A stretch of DNA of 54,092 nt from Byssovorax sp. (GCA_025362495.1 JANYGI010000130.1:1-54092); one strand, 5' to 3'. Shown: positions 24,704 through 33,901, counted from the stretch's first letter. The notes: generated by a model not told the origin, from the letters alone. Made by a program: numbers and translations.

Positions 24704-24925
24704 CTCATCGTCTGCGGCGGGGTGGCGTCTCCATGGCGATCCCGGCGCCGGATCCGGCGGCAGCCCCGGCGGGAAAGCGCTGTCGAGCATCAACAAGGGT
24801 GCTCGCGGCGGCTGCGCGATGACGCAGGACCAAGGCCCCGCGCCGACGACTGGCGCGCTCGGCCTGCCCGCGGCGATGGCCGCCCCTGCACGCGCCGAGG
24901 CGACCCCGATTCCCCGGATCACATC

Positions 24926-24961
24926 GAGCCAGGATCGTCGATGGGCCGACGATCCTGGCTC
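24926..24961. terminator. Perfect 15-bp inverted repeat downstream of panB
   Basis: GAGCCAGGATCGTCG (24926-24940), loop ATGGGC and CGACGATCCTGGCTC (24947-24961) form a perfect 15-bp stem 29 nt after the panB stop. It also lies 220 nt after the DUF2330 stop. It probably ends transcription from one or both converging genes. There is only a pyrimidine-rich stretch (TCTCTACTTC) on the plus side and no clear U-run. The remainder of the 287-nt gap (24704-24990) has no gene I can support. Confidence 0.6.
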
Positions 24962-24990
24962 TCTCTACTTCCCGCCGGAGAAGCCCCGGA

Positions 24991-25914
24991 TCAGTGCGTT
25001 TGCCAGTGCGGCGGGATCTCGGCGTCGGGGATGAGCTTCTCGTCCTCGGGCTTGGCGATCCGGCGCGGGCCATTGGCCTTGAAGGTGTGCTCGGGGGCCG
25101 GGAAGGTGCGCTGTTGGACCTCCTCGATGTAGGCCCGCGTCGCCGCCATGATCTGCTCGCCGACCTCGGCGAAGCGCTTGGCGAACTTGGGCTTCATCTC
25201 GGGGTACATGCCGAGCATGTCGTAACAGACCAGGACCTGCCCATCGCACGACGGGCCCGCGCCGATACCGATGGTGGGGATAGCGATGGTCCTCGTGATC
25301 TCCTCGGCCACGTCGGGCGGGATCGCCTCGAGCACGACGGCGAAGGCGCCGGCCTCCTCGAGCGCGCGGGCGCCCTCGATCACGCGGAGCGCGGCGTCGT
25401 CGCCCTTGCCCTGGACCTTGAATCCACCCATCGCGTGGACCGATTGCGGCGTCAGGCCCACGTGGCCGACCACCGGGATGCCCGCGGTCACGATGCGGCG
25501 CACGTGCTCGGCGATCTCCTCGCCGCCTTCGAGCTTCACGCTTTCAAAGCATCCATCCTTGATCAGCTTCCCGGCGTTCTCGAGAGCTTGAAGGGGGGAG
25601 ACTTGATAGCTCATGAACGGCATGTCGCCGCACACGTGCGCTCGCCGGGCGCCGCGGTTGACGGCGCGGCCGTGATAGCAAATCTCCTCGACGGTGACGG
25701 GGAGCGTGGTCTGGTGGCCCTGGACCACCATGCCGAGCGAGTCGCCGACGAGGAGCATGTCGGCGCCGCCCTCGTCGAGCAGGCGGGCCATGGTGTAGTC
25801 GTACGCCGTGATCATCGAGATCGGCGAGCCACCCTTGCGGGCGCGAATCTCGGGAACGGTGACCTTGCGAACCGGTCGCGGGGCAGAGCCGCCGCTTCCT
25901 TGGGGACCGTACAT
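24991..25914 (-). CDS. panB: 3-methyl-2-oxobutanoate hydroxymethyltransferase
   Basis: This 307-aa enzyme transfers a hydroxymethyl group from 5,10-methylene-THF to 2-oxoisovalerate, giving ketopantoate in pantothenate/CoA synthesis. The family motifs are all visible: ISMITAYDYTMARLLDEGG, DMLLVGDSLGMVVQGH with the metal-binding Asp residues, VGHVGLTPQSVH, LEAIPPDVAEEIT, and TIGIGAGPSCDGQVLVCYDM. The C-terminal ~40 residues are longer than in E. coli PanB. ATG 25914 is the only reasonable start. panC and panD are not adjacent. Confidence 0.97.
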   Translation of the reverse strand: MYGPQGSGGSAPRPVRKVTVPEIRARKGGSPISMITAYDYTMARLLDEGGADMLLVGDSLGMVVQGHQTTLPVTVEEICYHGRAVNRGARRAHVCGDMPFMSYQVSPLQALENAGKLIKDGCFESVKLEGGEEIAEHVRRIVTAGIPVVGHVGLTPQSVHAMGGFKVQGKGDDAALRVIEGARALEEAGAFAVVLEAIPPDVAEEITRTIAIPTIGIGAGPSCDGQVLVCYDMLGMYPEMKPKFAKRFAEVGEQIMAATRAYIEEVQQRTFPAPEHTFKANGPRRIAKPEDEKLIPDAEIPPHWQTH

Positions 25915-26078
25915 GTTGCCTCCGGGTCGCGGCCGCTGGTGCGGTCCACGCCTCCACGCAGGCTAGGGCCAAGGCATCGCTTCGGCAAGCTCCGACCCGG
26001 GCGATCCGCGCCGACGCGAGGGCGATTTACAGGCTTGATCCCGCGGGCGTTTTCGAGCGTGTACCCTGGCGCCGCCCG

Positions 26079-27500
26079 ATGAAGCACCTGGACCCGAGGC
26101 TCGGCGCCGCGCGCGCCCTGATGGCGATGAGCGCCGTCCTCGCGTCGTGCGCTGTCCACCCGGATCCGGTGCCGGCGCGATCGACGTCGGCGCCCGCGCC
26201 CCTTGTTTCGTCGACGTTGACGGTGGGCCCCGTCGTTGACACGGCGCCACCATCGGGCCCCGCGTGCCCCGAGGCGACGACGATCCCCGGGGCCTGGCCG
26301 CGCGCGGCGACGGTGGCTCGCGCCGTCGCCGCGCCGCGGGGGCAGCTCGGTCACCTCGAGCAGACGCTGGGCGACGCGCGCTCGCCGTCGCGGCTGCGCT
26401 TCCTCGGCGCGCACGTGTTCGATCTCCTCGACAAGCTCGCGCACGAGGCGGGGCCGGACGAGATCGATCGCCGCCGCGTCGCCTGCGCGGCGCTGGAAGC
26501 CGTGGCGGTCTCGGGAGCGCCGGTGGTGCGCCTGTGGGGCTCGCTCAAGCGCACCGGCGACGCGGCCGAGGTCGCGCTCGCGGCCGAGCTGCTCGCGCTG
26601 ACGATCGACGAGAACGCCCGCCGGGCGCGCCCGCTCCGGGTGATCGTGACGCTGCTCAACCACCAGCCCGGCTACGGATCGCCGCGCCCCGAGGTCTCGC
26701 TCGACGATCAGGATCCGGCGAGCCCGTGGAGCGCGCGAGGGCTCTACTTCGGCGGCGGCTTTCGCGCGCCGGGGCAGGGGCTGCTCGCCGATCGCATCGC
26801 CGCGTTCGCCGCGCGCCGCGCGCTGGTCGAGTCGAAGGAGATCCTCGGCTGGGAGCTGGTGAACGAGCTCGACGCGGACCGCTCGATCCGCTCGCCCGCC
26901 GACGCCGCGACGCTGCGCGACGGCTTCCTCGTCCCGGCGATGGGGCTGCTCGCGCAGAGTTTTTCGCAGCCGCTGCTCTTCGGCGATCTGCGGCTGCCCG
27001 AGGTCGGCTACGCGGCGTACGCGCGATCGATCGTCGCGGCGCTGCCGCCGGCCACGCGCGCTCGGTTGATCTGGACGAGCCACGTCTACGCGACGCGGGC
27101 GGCCGCGGTGTCCCCGGCCGCGCTCGGCGTGGAGACCCGCAAGCTCGATCGCGATCTCGATCTCGCGGCCGAGCTCGGCTTGCCGTTCTTGCTCGGCGAG
27201 ATCGGGCAGCTCCTCCACGGCGCCGCGCCGACGTTCTGTCACGACGGCGCGCCGCACGATCTCCAGCAGCTCTTCACGGTGGCGCTGACGCCCGGCTACG
27301 TCGGCTCACGTCGAGGCGCGATCGAGACGGCGCTCTTCTGGGGTGAGGGGCGCTGCGGCCTCGTCGTCTCGTCGGCGAGCGGCGCGCGCACGCTCGATGT
27401 CGGCGCCGGCGGCGACTCGGCCGATCTCGGGCCGGGCGATGCCGCTGCGCGCGCCGTGCTGCTGGCCTGGCGGAGCAACCCGCGCTTTCGAGCGCAGTGA
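26079..27500 (+). CDS. GH5-like glycoside hydrolase lipoprotein
   Basis: This is a 473-aa protein. The N-terminus MKHLDPRLGAARALMAMSAV ends in a lipobox LASC, so it should be an outer-surface or periplasmic lipoprotein. A low-complexity linker runs to residue ~65. The rest resembles a (beta/alpha)8 clan-A glycosidase such as GH5: WELVNELD supplies the Asn-Glu acid/base (E263) and LLGEIGQ supplies the nucleophile (E374). The 111-residue spacing is normal for GH5. The substrate (mannan, cellulose or other) cannot be told. ATG 26079 is chosen because it gives the signal peptide directly. Confidence 0.72.
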   Translation: MKHLDPRLGAARALMAMSAVLASCAVHPDPVPARSTSAPAPLVSSTLTVGPVVDTAPPSGPACPEATTIPGAWPRAATVARAVAAPRGQLGHLEQTLGDARSPSRLRFLGAHVFDLLDKLAHEAGPDEIDRRRVACAALEAVAVSGAPVVRLWGSLKRTGDAAEVALAAELLALTIDENARRARPLRVIVTLLNHQPGYGSPRPEVSLDDQDPASPWSARGLYFGGGFRAPGQGLLADRIAAFAARRALVESKEILGWELVNELDADRSIRSPADAATLRDGFLVPAMGLLAQSFSQPLLFGDLRLPEVGYAAYARSIVAALPPATRARLIWTSHVYATRAAAVSPAALGVETRKLDRDLDLAAELGLPFLLGEIGQLLHGAAPTFCHDGAPHDLQQLFTVALTPGYVGSRRGAIETALFWGEGRCGLVVSSASGARTLDVGAGGDSADLGPGDAAARAVLLAWRSNPRFRAQ

Positions 27501-27503
27501 TCG

Positions 27504-28670
27504 CTACGGCGCGAGGGGCAACGAGATCACGAAGCATGCGCCGCCGGGGATCGTCTCGCTGATGATCGTCCCGCCCTGGTTCTCGATCAGCGCGCGCGCC
27601 ATCGTCAGGCCGAGGCCACGGCCGAGCGGCTTGCTGGTGATCAGGGGCTCGAAGATCTTCCCGCGCAGCTCGGGCGCGATCCCGCCGCCGGTGTCGCTCA
27701 CGGCGAGCCGGAGCCGATCGCCCTCGGTGCGCGCTTCGAAGCGGAGCGTCCCCGAGGCGGGCATGGCCTCGATCGCGTTGCGCATCAGGTGATCGATCGC
27801 CGCGCGGAGCTGCTCGTCGTCGACGAAGATCAGCGGCTTCTCTGGCACGTGCGCCGAGACGCGGATCCGGTGGGGCACGTCGTGGGCCACGATCGCTGCC
27901 TCGAGCAGCTCGCGCAGCGAGTGGGCCTGCGGGTTCGGCGCCCGCACGCGCGCGTAATCGAGCAGATCCGAGATCAGCCGGTTGGCCCGCCACGTCTCCT
28001 CGAGCACGATGGCCACGGCGCTGATGACGGTGGGCGCGGCGTCGTCGCCGAGGGCGCGCTTGAGCACGTAGGCCGCGTTGGCGATCGATCCGAGCGGGTT
28101 CCTGATCTGGTGCGCGAGGCCGCCCGCGAGCTGGCCCAGCGCCGCGAGCCGCTCCTTGCGCACCAGCTCTTCCTGCGCGGCGACGAGCTCGCTCGTCCGC
28201 TCGCGCACGCGCCGCTCGAGCTCTTCGTTGACGCTGCGGAGCGACTCTTCGGCGGCCTTGAGGCGCGTGAGATCGTGGATGATCCCGACCAGGTGCGTGA
28301 CCTCGCCCGAGGCCGCGCAGAGCGGTACCTTCGTCGTCGCGAGGATGTGGACGCGCCCGTCGGCGTCGGTGATCGGCTCCTCGGCGATCGTCACCTGCGC
28401 GCCGGTGGTGAACACCTCGACGTCTTTGTGGCGGAAGAAGTCCGCCTCGGTCGCCGGGAAGAAGTCGTGGTCGGTCTTGCCGAGCATCGCCGCGCTCGGG
28501 TAGCCGACCATGTCGCAGAACGCCCGGTTGAGCAGGACCCAGCGGAAGCTGCGATCCTTGACGAAGATCGGGTGCGCGACCCGCTCCAGGATCTCCGCGA
28601 GGAACTCCCGGCTCATCGCGTCTTCGAGGGGCCTCGGCTCGCGATCGTCGCGGCCTTCATGGCTCGTCAT
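27504..28670 (-). CDS. PAS-domain sensor histidine kinase
   Basis: This is a 388-aa cytosolic kinase. A PAS domain spans residues ~21-135 (FVKDRSFRWVLLNRAFCDMV, GKTDHDFFP). A coiled coil covers ~136-172. The dimerisation/phosphoacceptor motif LAHQIRNPL has H187, with Gln replacing the usual Glu after the His. The catalytic domain has the N box LMRNAIEAM, G1 DTGGGI and G2 GRGLGLTMA. No TM is seen. ATG 28670 follows GGAGG very closely; ATG 28616 is the alternative. No response regulator is adjacent. The stop lies 3 nt from the convergent GH5-like gene. Confidence 0.87.
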   Translation of the reverse strand: MTSHEGRDDREPRPLEDAMSREFLAEILERVAHPIFVKDRSFRWVLLNRAFCDMVGYPSAAMLGKTDHDFFPATEADFFRHKDVEVFTTGAQVTIAEEPITDADGRVHILATTKVPLCAASGEVTHLVGIIHDLTRLKAAEESLRSVNEELERRVRERTSELVAAQEELVRKERLAALGQLAGGLAHQIRNPLGSIANAAYVLKRALGDDAAPTVISAVAIVLEETWRANRLISDLLDYARVRAPNPQAHSLRELLEAAIVAHDVPHRIRVSAHVPEKPLIFVDDEQLRAAIDHLMRNAIEAMPASGTLRFEARTEGDRLRLAVSDTGGGIAPELRGKIFEPLITSKPLGRGLGLTMARALIENQGGTIISETIPGGACFVISLPLAP

Positions 28671-28852
28671 TCCTCCAACCCTTACCAGGGTTATACCGCG
28701 GCACGATCGCGAACCGATTGTCACTTTGTCGGAGGTGGCGCTGCGCTCGGGCTCGGCCTTGCCAGAATGGTCATGACGCTCGCATCGTTCGAAAAATTCC
28801 CGTGCTGCGCAGGTCATCTCGCGGTGGCGTGACGCTTGCTCGGCAGGGCGTC

Positions 28853-29770
28853 ATGCGGTTCGATCTCGCACTCAAGAAGAGCTTCGGGTGGCTGATTGCC
28901 GCGCTGATCGCCATCGCGGCGTACTTCCAGGCGGCAGGGATCTCTCACCTGCTCGCCTCGGCCGTCGCGATCGATCGCTCGGCGACACCGCCGTCGATCC
29001 CGCTCGCTCGGGCCTTTGTCGCCGAAGCGTTCGATCACTCGACCGCGGCCACGGCCATCCTCGCGCGCAACCCGTTCGACTCGACCACCGGCCCGCTCGG
29101 TGGTGACGCCGTCCCGGAAGGCGCGGTGCCGACCGCGGCGGTCCGCGACATCGGCCCGTGCGAGACGGCCCGCGTCGTGCTCATCAGCGCGTCCGATGAT
29201 CCCTCGTGGTCGTTCGCTTCAATCTCCTCCGAGGGCGGCCACGGCGTGCTCCGCCGCGTCGGCGACGACGTCGCGGGCTTCACGGTCGAGTCGATCGAGC
29301 GGGATCGAGTTCGTTTGACCTCGAAGCAAATCAGCTGTGAAGCGGTGCTCGGCGCCGCGCCGATCGCGGCGAAGCCGCCGCCGCCGCCCCCGCCCGGCGC
29401 CGGAGCACCGGCGAAGCCCGGCGGCGTCCCGCCCGAGATCGCGGCCGGGATCCGCAAGACGGGCGAGCGCTCGTTCACCGTGCAGCGCGCGGCCCTCGAC
29501 GCCATCCTCGCGCGGCAGGCCGAGCTCTTCGGCCGCCTGCGCATCGCGCCCGACAAGGAGGGCCTCCGCCTCGCCGGCGTGAAGCCCGACTCGCTCCTCG
29601 GCACGCTCGGGATCCAGAACGGCGATCACCTGCAGCGGATCAACGGGTTCGACATCGCCGATCCCCACTCGGCGCTCGAGGCGTACTCCAAGCTGATGAG
29701 CGCGAGCAGCCTGGTGATCTCCGCGACGCGCAACGGGCAGCCGCTTAATTACGATCTGAAGATCGAGTAG
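28853..29770 (+). CDS. gspC: Type II secretion system protein C (GspC-like)
   Basis: This is a 305-aa inner-membrane protein. There is a short cytoplasmic start, one TM at ~residues 10-35 (GWLIAALIAIAAYFQAAGIS), a homology-region domain (~75-165, including ARNPF and ETARVVLISASDDPSWSF), a Pro-rich linker, and a C-terminal PDZ-like domain (~190-305: GLRLAGVKPDSLLGTLGIQN, DHLQRINGFDI). GspC connects the inner-membrane platform to the GspD secretin. No gspD or other secretion genes lie beside it. ATG 28853 is preferred to upstream GTG codons because it puts the TM near the N-terminus. Confidence 0.83.
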   Translation: MRFDLALKKSFGWLIAALIAIAAYFQAAGISHLLASAVAIDRSATPPSIPLARAFVAEAFDHSTAATAILARNPFDSTTGPLGGDAVPEGAVPTAAVRDIGPCETARVVLISASDDPSWSFASISSEGGHGVLRRVGDDVAGFTVESIERDRVRLTSKQISCEAVLGAAPIAAKPPPPPPPGAGAPAKPGGVPPEIAAGIRKTGERSFTVQRAALDAILARQAELFGRLRIAPDKEGLRLAGVKPDSLLGTLGIQNGDHLQRINGFDIADPHSALEAYSKLMSASSLVISATRNGQPLNYDLKIE

Positions 29771-29785
29771 CGATCGCCCGATCGA

Positions 29786-30850
29786 TCAGCGGCGCTTGCC
29801 GTTGACGCGGGCGAACGTCTCCTTGTCGAGGGCCTTGTCGAGGGCGTCGTCGAAGGAGACGGCGCCCTTCTGGAGCAGGCGCTCGAGGGCCATGTCCATC
29901 GTCTGCATCCCGGCCGCCTGGCCCGCCTGCATCAGGCTCGGGATCTGCACCGTCTTGCCCTCGCGGATCATCGCGGCGAGGGCGCTCGACGAGACGAGCA
30001 CCTCGTACGAGGCGACGCGGCCCTTGCCGTCGGCGCTCTTCAAGAGCTGCTGCGAGATGATCGCCAGCAGGCTCTCCGACAGCATGCCGCGCACCTGCGG
30101 CTGCTCGTCCGAAGGGAAGGCGTTGAGGATCCGATCGATGGTCGCGGCGGCGCTGTTGGTGTGGACCGTGCCGAAGACCAGGACGCCGAAACTCGCGAGC
30201 TGGAGGGCGAGCTTCATCGTCTCGTTGTTGCGGAGCTCGCCCACGAGGATCACGTCGGCGTCCTCGCGGCCGGCGCTGCGGATCGCGGCGGCGAAGCTCG
30301 ACGCGTCGGGCCCGACCTCGCGGTGGGTGACCTGGGCCATGATCGGCGGGTGCACGAACTCCACCGGATCCTCGATCGTGAGGATGTGGCAGGCGCGGGT
30401 GCGGTTGATGCGATCGATCATCGCCGCGAGCGTCGTGCTCTTGCCCGAGCCGGTCGGACCGGTGACGAGCAGGAGCCCGGCGCGGCGCTCGGACATGCGG
30501 CGGATCACCTCGGGGCAGCCGAGATCGTCGAGCGTGAGCACCCTGGCGGGGATGGTGCGGAAGACCGCCGCGAGCCCGGTGGTCTTGTGAAAGTAGTTGG
30601 CGCGAAAGCGCGCTTTGTCGGCGTAGGCGTAGGCGAAATCGAGATCGAGCTCGGTGGTGATCTTCGCGCGCTCGTGCGGCGTCACGATCTCGAAGAGCAG
30701 CGCCTCCATCTCGGCGGCGTCGATCGGCGCGTCGCGGAGGGGGACGAGCTCGCCGCGGGCGCGGAGGAGAGGCGGGTAGCCGATGCCGAGGTGGAGATCG
30801 CTCCCGCGCTGCGCGAGGAGCTGGTCGAGCAGCGCGTCGATCTTCGCCAT
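29786..30850 (-). CDS. pilT: PilT-type twitching motility ATPase
   Basis: This 354-aa protein has the full PilT signature: Walker A GPTGSGKST at residues 131-139, Asp box HILTIEDPVEFVH, Walker B DVILVGELRNNETM, His box VFGTVHTNSAAATIDRI, and a C-terminal MIREGKTVQIPSL segment equivalent to the AIRNLIRE retraction motif. PilT hexamers depolymerise type IV pili, which drives S-motility in myxobacteria. Its ATG overlaps the stop of the upstream paralogue by one base (TGATG), so the two are translationally coupled. It converges on gspC with a 15-nt gap. Confidence 0.9.
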   Translation of the reverse strand: MAKIDALLDQLLAQRGSDLHLGIGYPPLLRARGELVPLRDAPIDAAEMEALLFEIVTPHERAKITTELDLDFAYAYADKARFRANYFHKTTGLAAVFRTIPARVLTLDDLGCPEVIRRMSERRAGLLLVTGPTGSGKSTTLAAMIDRINRTRACHILTIEDPVEFVHPPIMAQVTHREVGPDASSFAAAIRSAGREDADVILVGELRNNETMKLALQLASFGVLVFGTVHTNSAAATIDRILNAFPSDEQPQVRGMLSESLLAIISQQLLKSADGKGRVASYEVLVSSSALAAMIREGKTVQIPSLMQAGQAAGMQTMDMALERLLQKGAVSFDDALDKALDKETFARVNGKRR

Positions 30851-32856
30851 CAGCCGCCGCGCTTTCCGAGGAGCGCGCCGGCCCGCTCGAAGAGGCCCTG
30901 CCGCGGCGGGGCCGGCGGCGCCGTGATGCGATCGTGGGCGTCGTCGTCGGCGACCGAGTCCCGCGCGTTCGGTGTCGGCGTCGCGCGCCCATCGCCGGCG
31001 AGCCGCGCCTCCAGCTCGGCGGGCGCCTCGGCGATCGCCAGGGCGGCCTCGAGCGAGGTGCGGCCGCTCTGCACGAGGGCCGCGAGCGAGTCGTCGAGGC
31101 GGATGATCCCCAGGCTCTTTCCGCGCTGTTGCAGGCTCGGGATCTGGAAGGTGCGGCTGTCGCGGATCAGGTTCCAGAGCGCGAGCGAGCCGGGCAGGAG
31201 CTCGGCCGCGGCGACGAGCTGGGTGCGATCGGCGCTGGGCAGGAGGCGCTGCCCGACGACGAGGCGGAGGCCGCCCGCGAGCGTGACGCGCACCTGGGCC
31301 TGATCGCCCGGCGGGAAAAGATCGATGATCCGATCGATGGTCTTCGCGGCGCTCGGCGTGTTCATCGTGCCGAGCACGAGGTGGCCCGTCTCGCTCGCGG
31401 CGAGGGCCATGCGCACCGTCTCGGTGTCGCGCAGCTCGCCCACGACGATCACGTCGGGATCCTCGCGCAGCGAAGCCTTGAGCGCGCTCTGGAACGAGCG
31501 AGTGTGCGTGCCGACCTCGCGCTGGCTCATCATCGCCTTCTTGCGCGGGTGCACCAGCTCGACCGGATCTTCCACGGTGATCACGTGGCGCGCCGTCTCG
31601 CCGTTGAGGATGTCGACGATGGCCGCGAGCGTCGTGGTCTTGCCGTGACCCGTCGGCCCGGTGATCACGATCAGCCCCTGGTGATGGTGCGTCGCGAGGC
31701 CGATCGCCTCGGGTAAGCCCAGCGATTCGAGCGTCGGGATCGCGCTCGGGATCAGGCGAAACGCGGCCTTGAGCCCGGTGCGCTGGCGGCTGACGTTGAC
31801 GCGGAAGCGGCCCGCGCCCGGCTCTTCGAGGGCGAAATCAGCGGAGCCGTCTTGCTGGAGCGACGCGAGGAGCCGGGCGGGCACGCGCGGGAGGACCAGC
31901 TCCGCGAGCCTCGCCGCGTCGATCGGCGCGCCGCGCGAGGCGAGCTCGCCGGCGATCCGGTACGCGGGCGGCCGCCCCGCGACGAGGTGGAGATCGCTGG
32001 CGTGGAGAGCGCGCGCCGCGAGGAGCAGCTCTTTGAATGCGTCGGCCGTCGTCGGCGCGGCCGCGTGCGACTGCGCGAACGGCGCGAGATCCGCGAACGG
32101 CGTGTCGAGCGGGAGCCGCGCGGGAGGCGGCGTGGGCACACGCGAGACCGGCGCCCGCGGAGGCGGCGTGGGCAGGCGCGAGACCGGCGCCCGCGGAGGT
32201 GGCGTGGGCACGCGCAAGGGAGGCGGCCGCGGAGCCGCCGCAGCCGACGGAGGCGGCGCCGGCGACGGGCGCGGGTCGCTGTCGTCGAGGGCGAAGTCGA
32301 ACGAGAACTCGCTGGTGCCGAGCGCCGGGGCCGGCGCCTTCGCCGTGGTGAGCGGCCGCGACGGCGGGGGAGGCGCGGGCTTCGCGACGGCGATCGGCGT
32401 CGGGCGCGACGGGGGCTGCGGCGCGACGAACGCGATTGGCGTCGGGCGCGACGGAGGCTGCGGCGCGACGAACGCGATCGGCGTCGGGCGTGACCGCATC
32501 CCCGCCGCGCCGAGGGGCTTCAGCCCGTTGCCCGGCAGCGGCGTCGGATCCTTCGCGGGGCGTAGCGCGAAGCGCGCCTGGACGAACTCGCCGTGCATCG
32601 TCGCGGTGACGTCGATGACGCCGACGCCCTCGATCCGCGCCGTCCAGTGCGACGGTCGCGCGCCGAGCGTGTCGACGTGGCGGCTGCCTCCGGCCTCGAA
32701 GAGGATCTGGAGGATGTCGTCGGTGGCGTGCACCGCGGCGTCGAGCGCCCGCGGCGCGTCGGAGCCATTGCAGAGCGCCGCTTGCCCGCTGGCGAGGGAG
32801 ATCTCGGTGATCCCTCGCGTACCGAGGGGCTGCAGCAGGGCCTTGGCTCCGCTCAC
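30850..32856 (-). CDS. PilT/GspE-superfamily ATPase with long repeat-rich N-terminal region
   Basis: The C-terminal ~370 residues are PilT-like: Walker A GPTGHGKTTT, Asp box HVITVEDPVELVH, Walker B DVIVVGELRDTETV. The His box reads GTMNTPSAAKTID, so the conserved His is Asn. The N-terminal ~120 residues are an unrecognised domain (LLQPLGTRGITEISLASGQA, plus DILQILFEAGGSRHVD). It is joined by a ~190-residue Pro-rich linker made partly of repeats (see 32390-32492 and 32123-32215). GTG 32856 (668 aa) is my start choice; the frame is open to TTG 32940 without a clear binding site. It is coupled to the downstream pilT. It may modulate PilT rather than act alone. Confidence 0.78.
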   Translation of the reverse strand: MSGAKALLQPLGTRGITEISLASGQAALCNGSDAPRALDAAVHATDDILQILFEAGGSRHVDTLGARPSHWTARIEGVGVIDVTATMHGEFVQARFALRPAKDPTPLPGNGLKPLGAAGMRSRPTPIAFVAPQPPSRPTPIAFVAPQPPSRPTPIAVAKPAPPPPSRPLTTAKAPAPALGTSEFSFDFALDDSDPRPSPAPPPSAAAAPRPPPLRVPTPPPRAPVSRLPTPPPRAPVSRVPTPPPARLPLDTPFADLAPFAQSHAAAPTTADAFKELLLAARALHASDLHLVAGRPPAYRIAGELASRGAPIDAARLAELVLPRVPARLLASLQQDGSADFALEEPGAGRFRVNVSRQRTGLKAAFRLIPSAIPTLESLGLPEAIGLATHHHQGLIVITGPTGHGKTTTLAAIVDILNGETARHVITVEDPVELVHPRKKAMMSQREVGTHTRSFQSALKASLREDPDVIVVGELRDTETVRMALAASETGHLVLGTMNTPSAAKTIDRIIDLFPPGDQAQVRVTLAGGLRLVVGQRLLPSADRTQLVAAAELLPGSLALWNLIRDSRTFQIPSLQQRGKSLGIIRLDDSLAALVQSGRTSLEAALAIAEAPAELEARLAGDGRATPTPNARDSVADDDAHDRITAPPAPPRQGLFERAGALLGKRGG
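32123..32215. repeat. 36-bp tandem repeat inside the PilT-like gene linker
   Basis: Copies start at 32123, 32159 and 32195 (the third is partial). Each encodes a Pro-rich unit of the form PTPPPRAPVSR(V/L) on the minus strand. The units differ by only one or two bases, so they are recent duplications. The encoded stretch is a flexible linker between the N-terminal domain and the ATPase. Confidence 0.85.
32390..32492. repeat. 42-bp tandem repeat inside the PilT-like gene linker
   Basis: Copies begin at 32390, 32432 and 32474 (the third is partial), nearly identical. They encode a 14-residue unit RPTPIAFVAPQPPS on the minus strand. Being whole codons long, gains or losses change linker length without breaking the frame, so the protein may vary in length between strains. 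Confidence 0.85.
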
Positions 32857-33127
32857 GCGCGCGGGCTCGTAGCGCCGAGGGTCGTCGGATCCGTCATCGA
32901 GATCCCCAGTATTACGGTGCGCGCGGCGATGTGCCCACAACGATTGAAGAGTTCTCGGCGTAAGCGAATCGCCTACATCGTGCGCAGCCGCGTGGGTTCC
33001 AGGCTATGCGGCGAGCCAGGCCCATTGACCATTGCAACACCGGAAGAGATGCCGGGAAAGTCGTGGAGTGCTGAAGATGACAATCGCGACGCCACGAGCG
33101 ATATCGCGGAGGGTGCCAGTCGCGCGC
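32857..33127. other. Intergenic region between two minus-strand genes
   Basis: These 271 bp separate the XRE-cupin gene stop from the PilT-like gene start. The base composition is noticeably less GC-rich around 32930-33060 than in the flanking genes, as expected for a promoter region of the minus-strand ATPase pair. I see no convincing hexamer pair, RNA gene or conserved small ORF. Confidence 0.4.
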
Positions 33128-33901
33128 TCAGCCCGTCTTCTCGGCGTACGTCATCACCAGGTACATCACGAGCTCGGTGGTGCCGACGTTGCGATACTGG
33201 TGCGGCACGTCGGCCTCGAACAGGATCGCGTCGCCCGCGCCCAGCGTGTGGCGCTCGGCGCCGACGATCATCTCCAGCGCTCCGCGGTTGACGATCAGGT
33301 TCTCGATCGTGCCAGGCGGGTGGGCGTCGGCGTTCTCGACCGACTGCGGCGCGAGGTGGAGCTCGTAGAACTCGGTCGTGCGGGGCTCGTCGAACGGGAA
33401 CAGCGCGCGCGACGAGAAGGCGCCGTCGTGCGACGTGAGCACCTTGGCGCGCGCCGCGGCCATCACCGTCGTGCGGCCGGCGGTGCGGTTGGTGATCAGC
33501 GCCGAGAACGGCACCGCGAGGGCGCGGGCGATCTTCCAGAGCACGTTGATCGTGGGCGTGCTCTGCCCGAGCTCGATCTGCCCCAGCATCGCGCGGCTCA
33601 CGCCCGACGCCCGCGCGAGGCGCTCGAGCGAGAGGCCACGCTTGGCGCGCAGCCGCCGCAGGTTCGCGCCCACCACCGGCGTGAGGTCCGACGACGCCTC
33701 GGCCGACGCGACCTCGTACGACCAGGCCTGACCGGCTTCGCCTTCGGGCTTCGCGTCCGCCGCGAGCGGCGCCGAGCTCGCCAGCTCGATGGCGTCCTCG
33801 CCGTCGTCGCCCGTTCCGTCCGCCGAAGCGGCGCCCGGAGCCTCGCCCTTGAGGGCGCTTTTACGCGTGGATTGGCGGCTATTCTCGCGGACTGACTTCA
33901 T
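33128..33901 (-). CDS. XRE-family regulator with C-terminal cupin domain
   Basis: This is a 257-aa protein using ATG 33901; the open frame extends to 34138 but that part is low-complexity and overlaps the divergent promoter region. Residues 1-75 are a polar, acidic, probably disordered tail. A helix-turn-helix spans ~76-135 (GANLRRLRAKRGLSLERLAR, ASGVSRAMLGQIELGQSTP). A cupin follows at ~165-250 (GTIENLIVNRGALEMIVG, GDAILFEADVPHQYRNV). This HTH-cupin layout is common among repressors of amine, sulfur or amino-acid catabolism. It is divergent from the kinase gene at 34150. Confidence 0.87.
   Translation of the reverse strand: MKSVRENSRQSTRKSALKGEAPGAASADGTGDDGEDAIELASSAPLAADAKPEGEAGQAWSYEVASAEASSDLTPVVGANLRRLRAKRGLSLERLARASGVSRAMLGQIELGQSTPTINVLWKIARALAVPFSALITNRTAGRTTVMAAARAKVLTSHDGAFSSRALFPFDEPRTTEFYELHLAPQSVENADAHPPGTIENLIVNRGALEMIVGAERHTLGAGDAILFEADVPHQYRNVGTTELVMYLVMTYAEKTG

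Noticed and set aside
24657-25034. 125-codon plus frame between the DUF2330 gene and panB
   Set aside because: It is low complexity, crosses the 15-bp inverted repeat and the panB 3' end, and has no homology I recognise.
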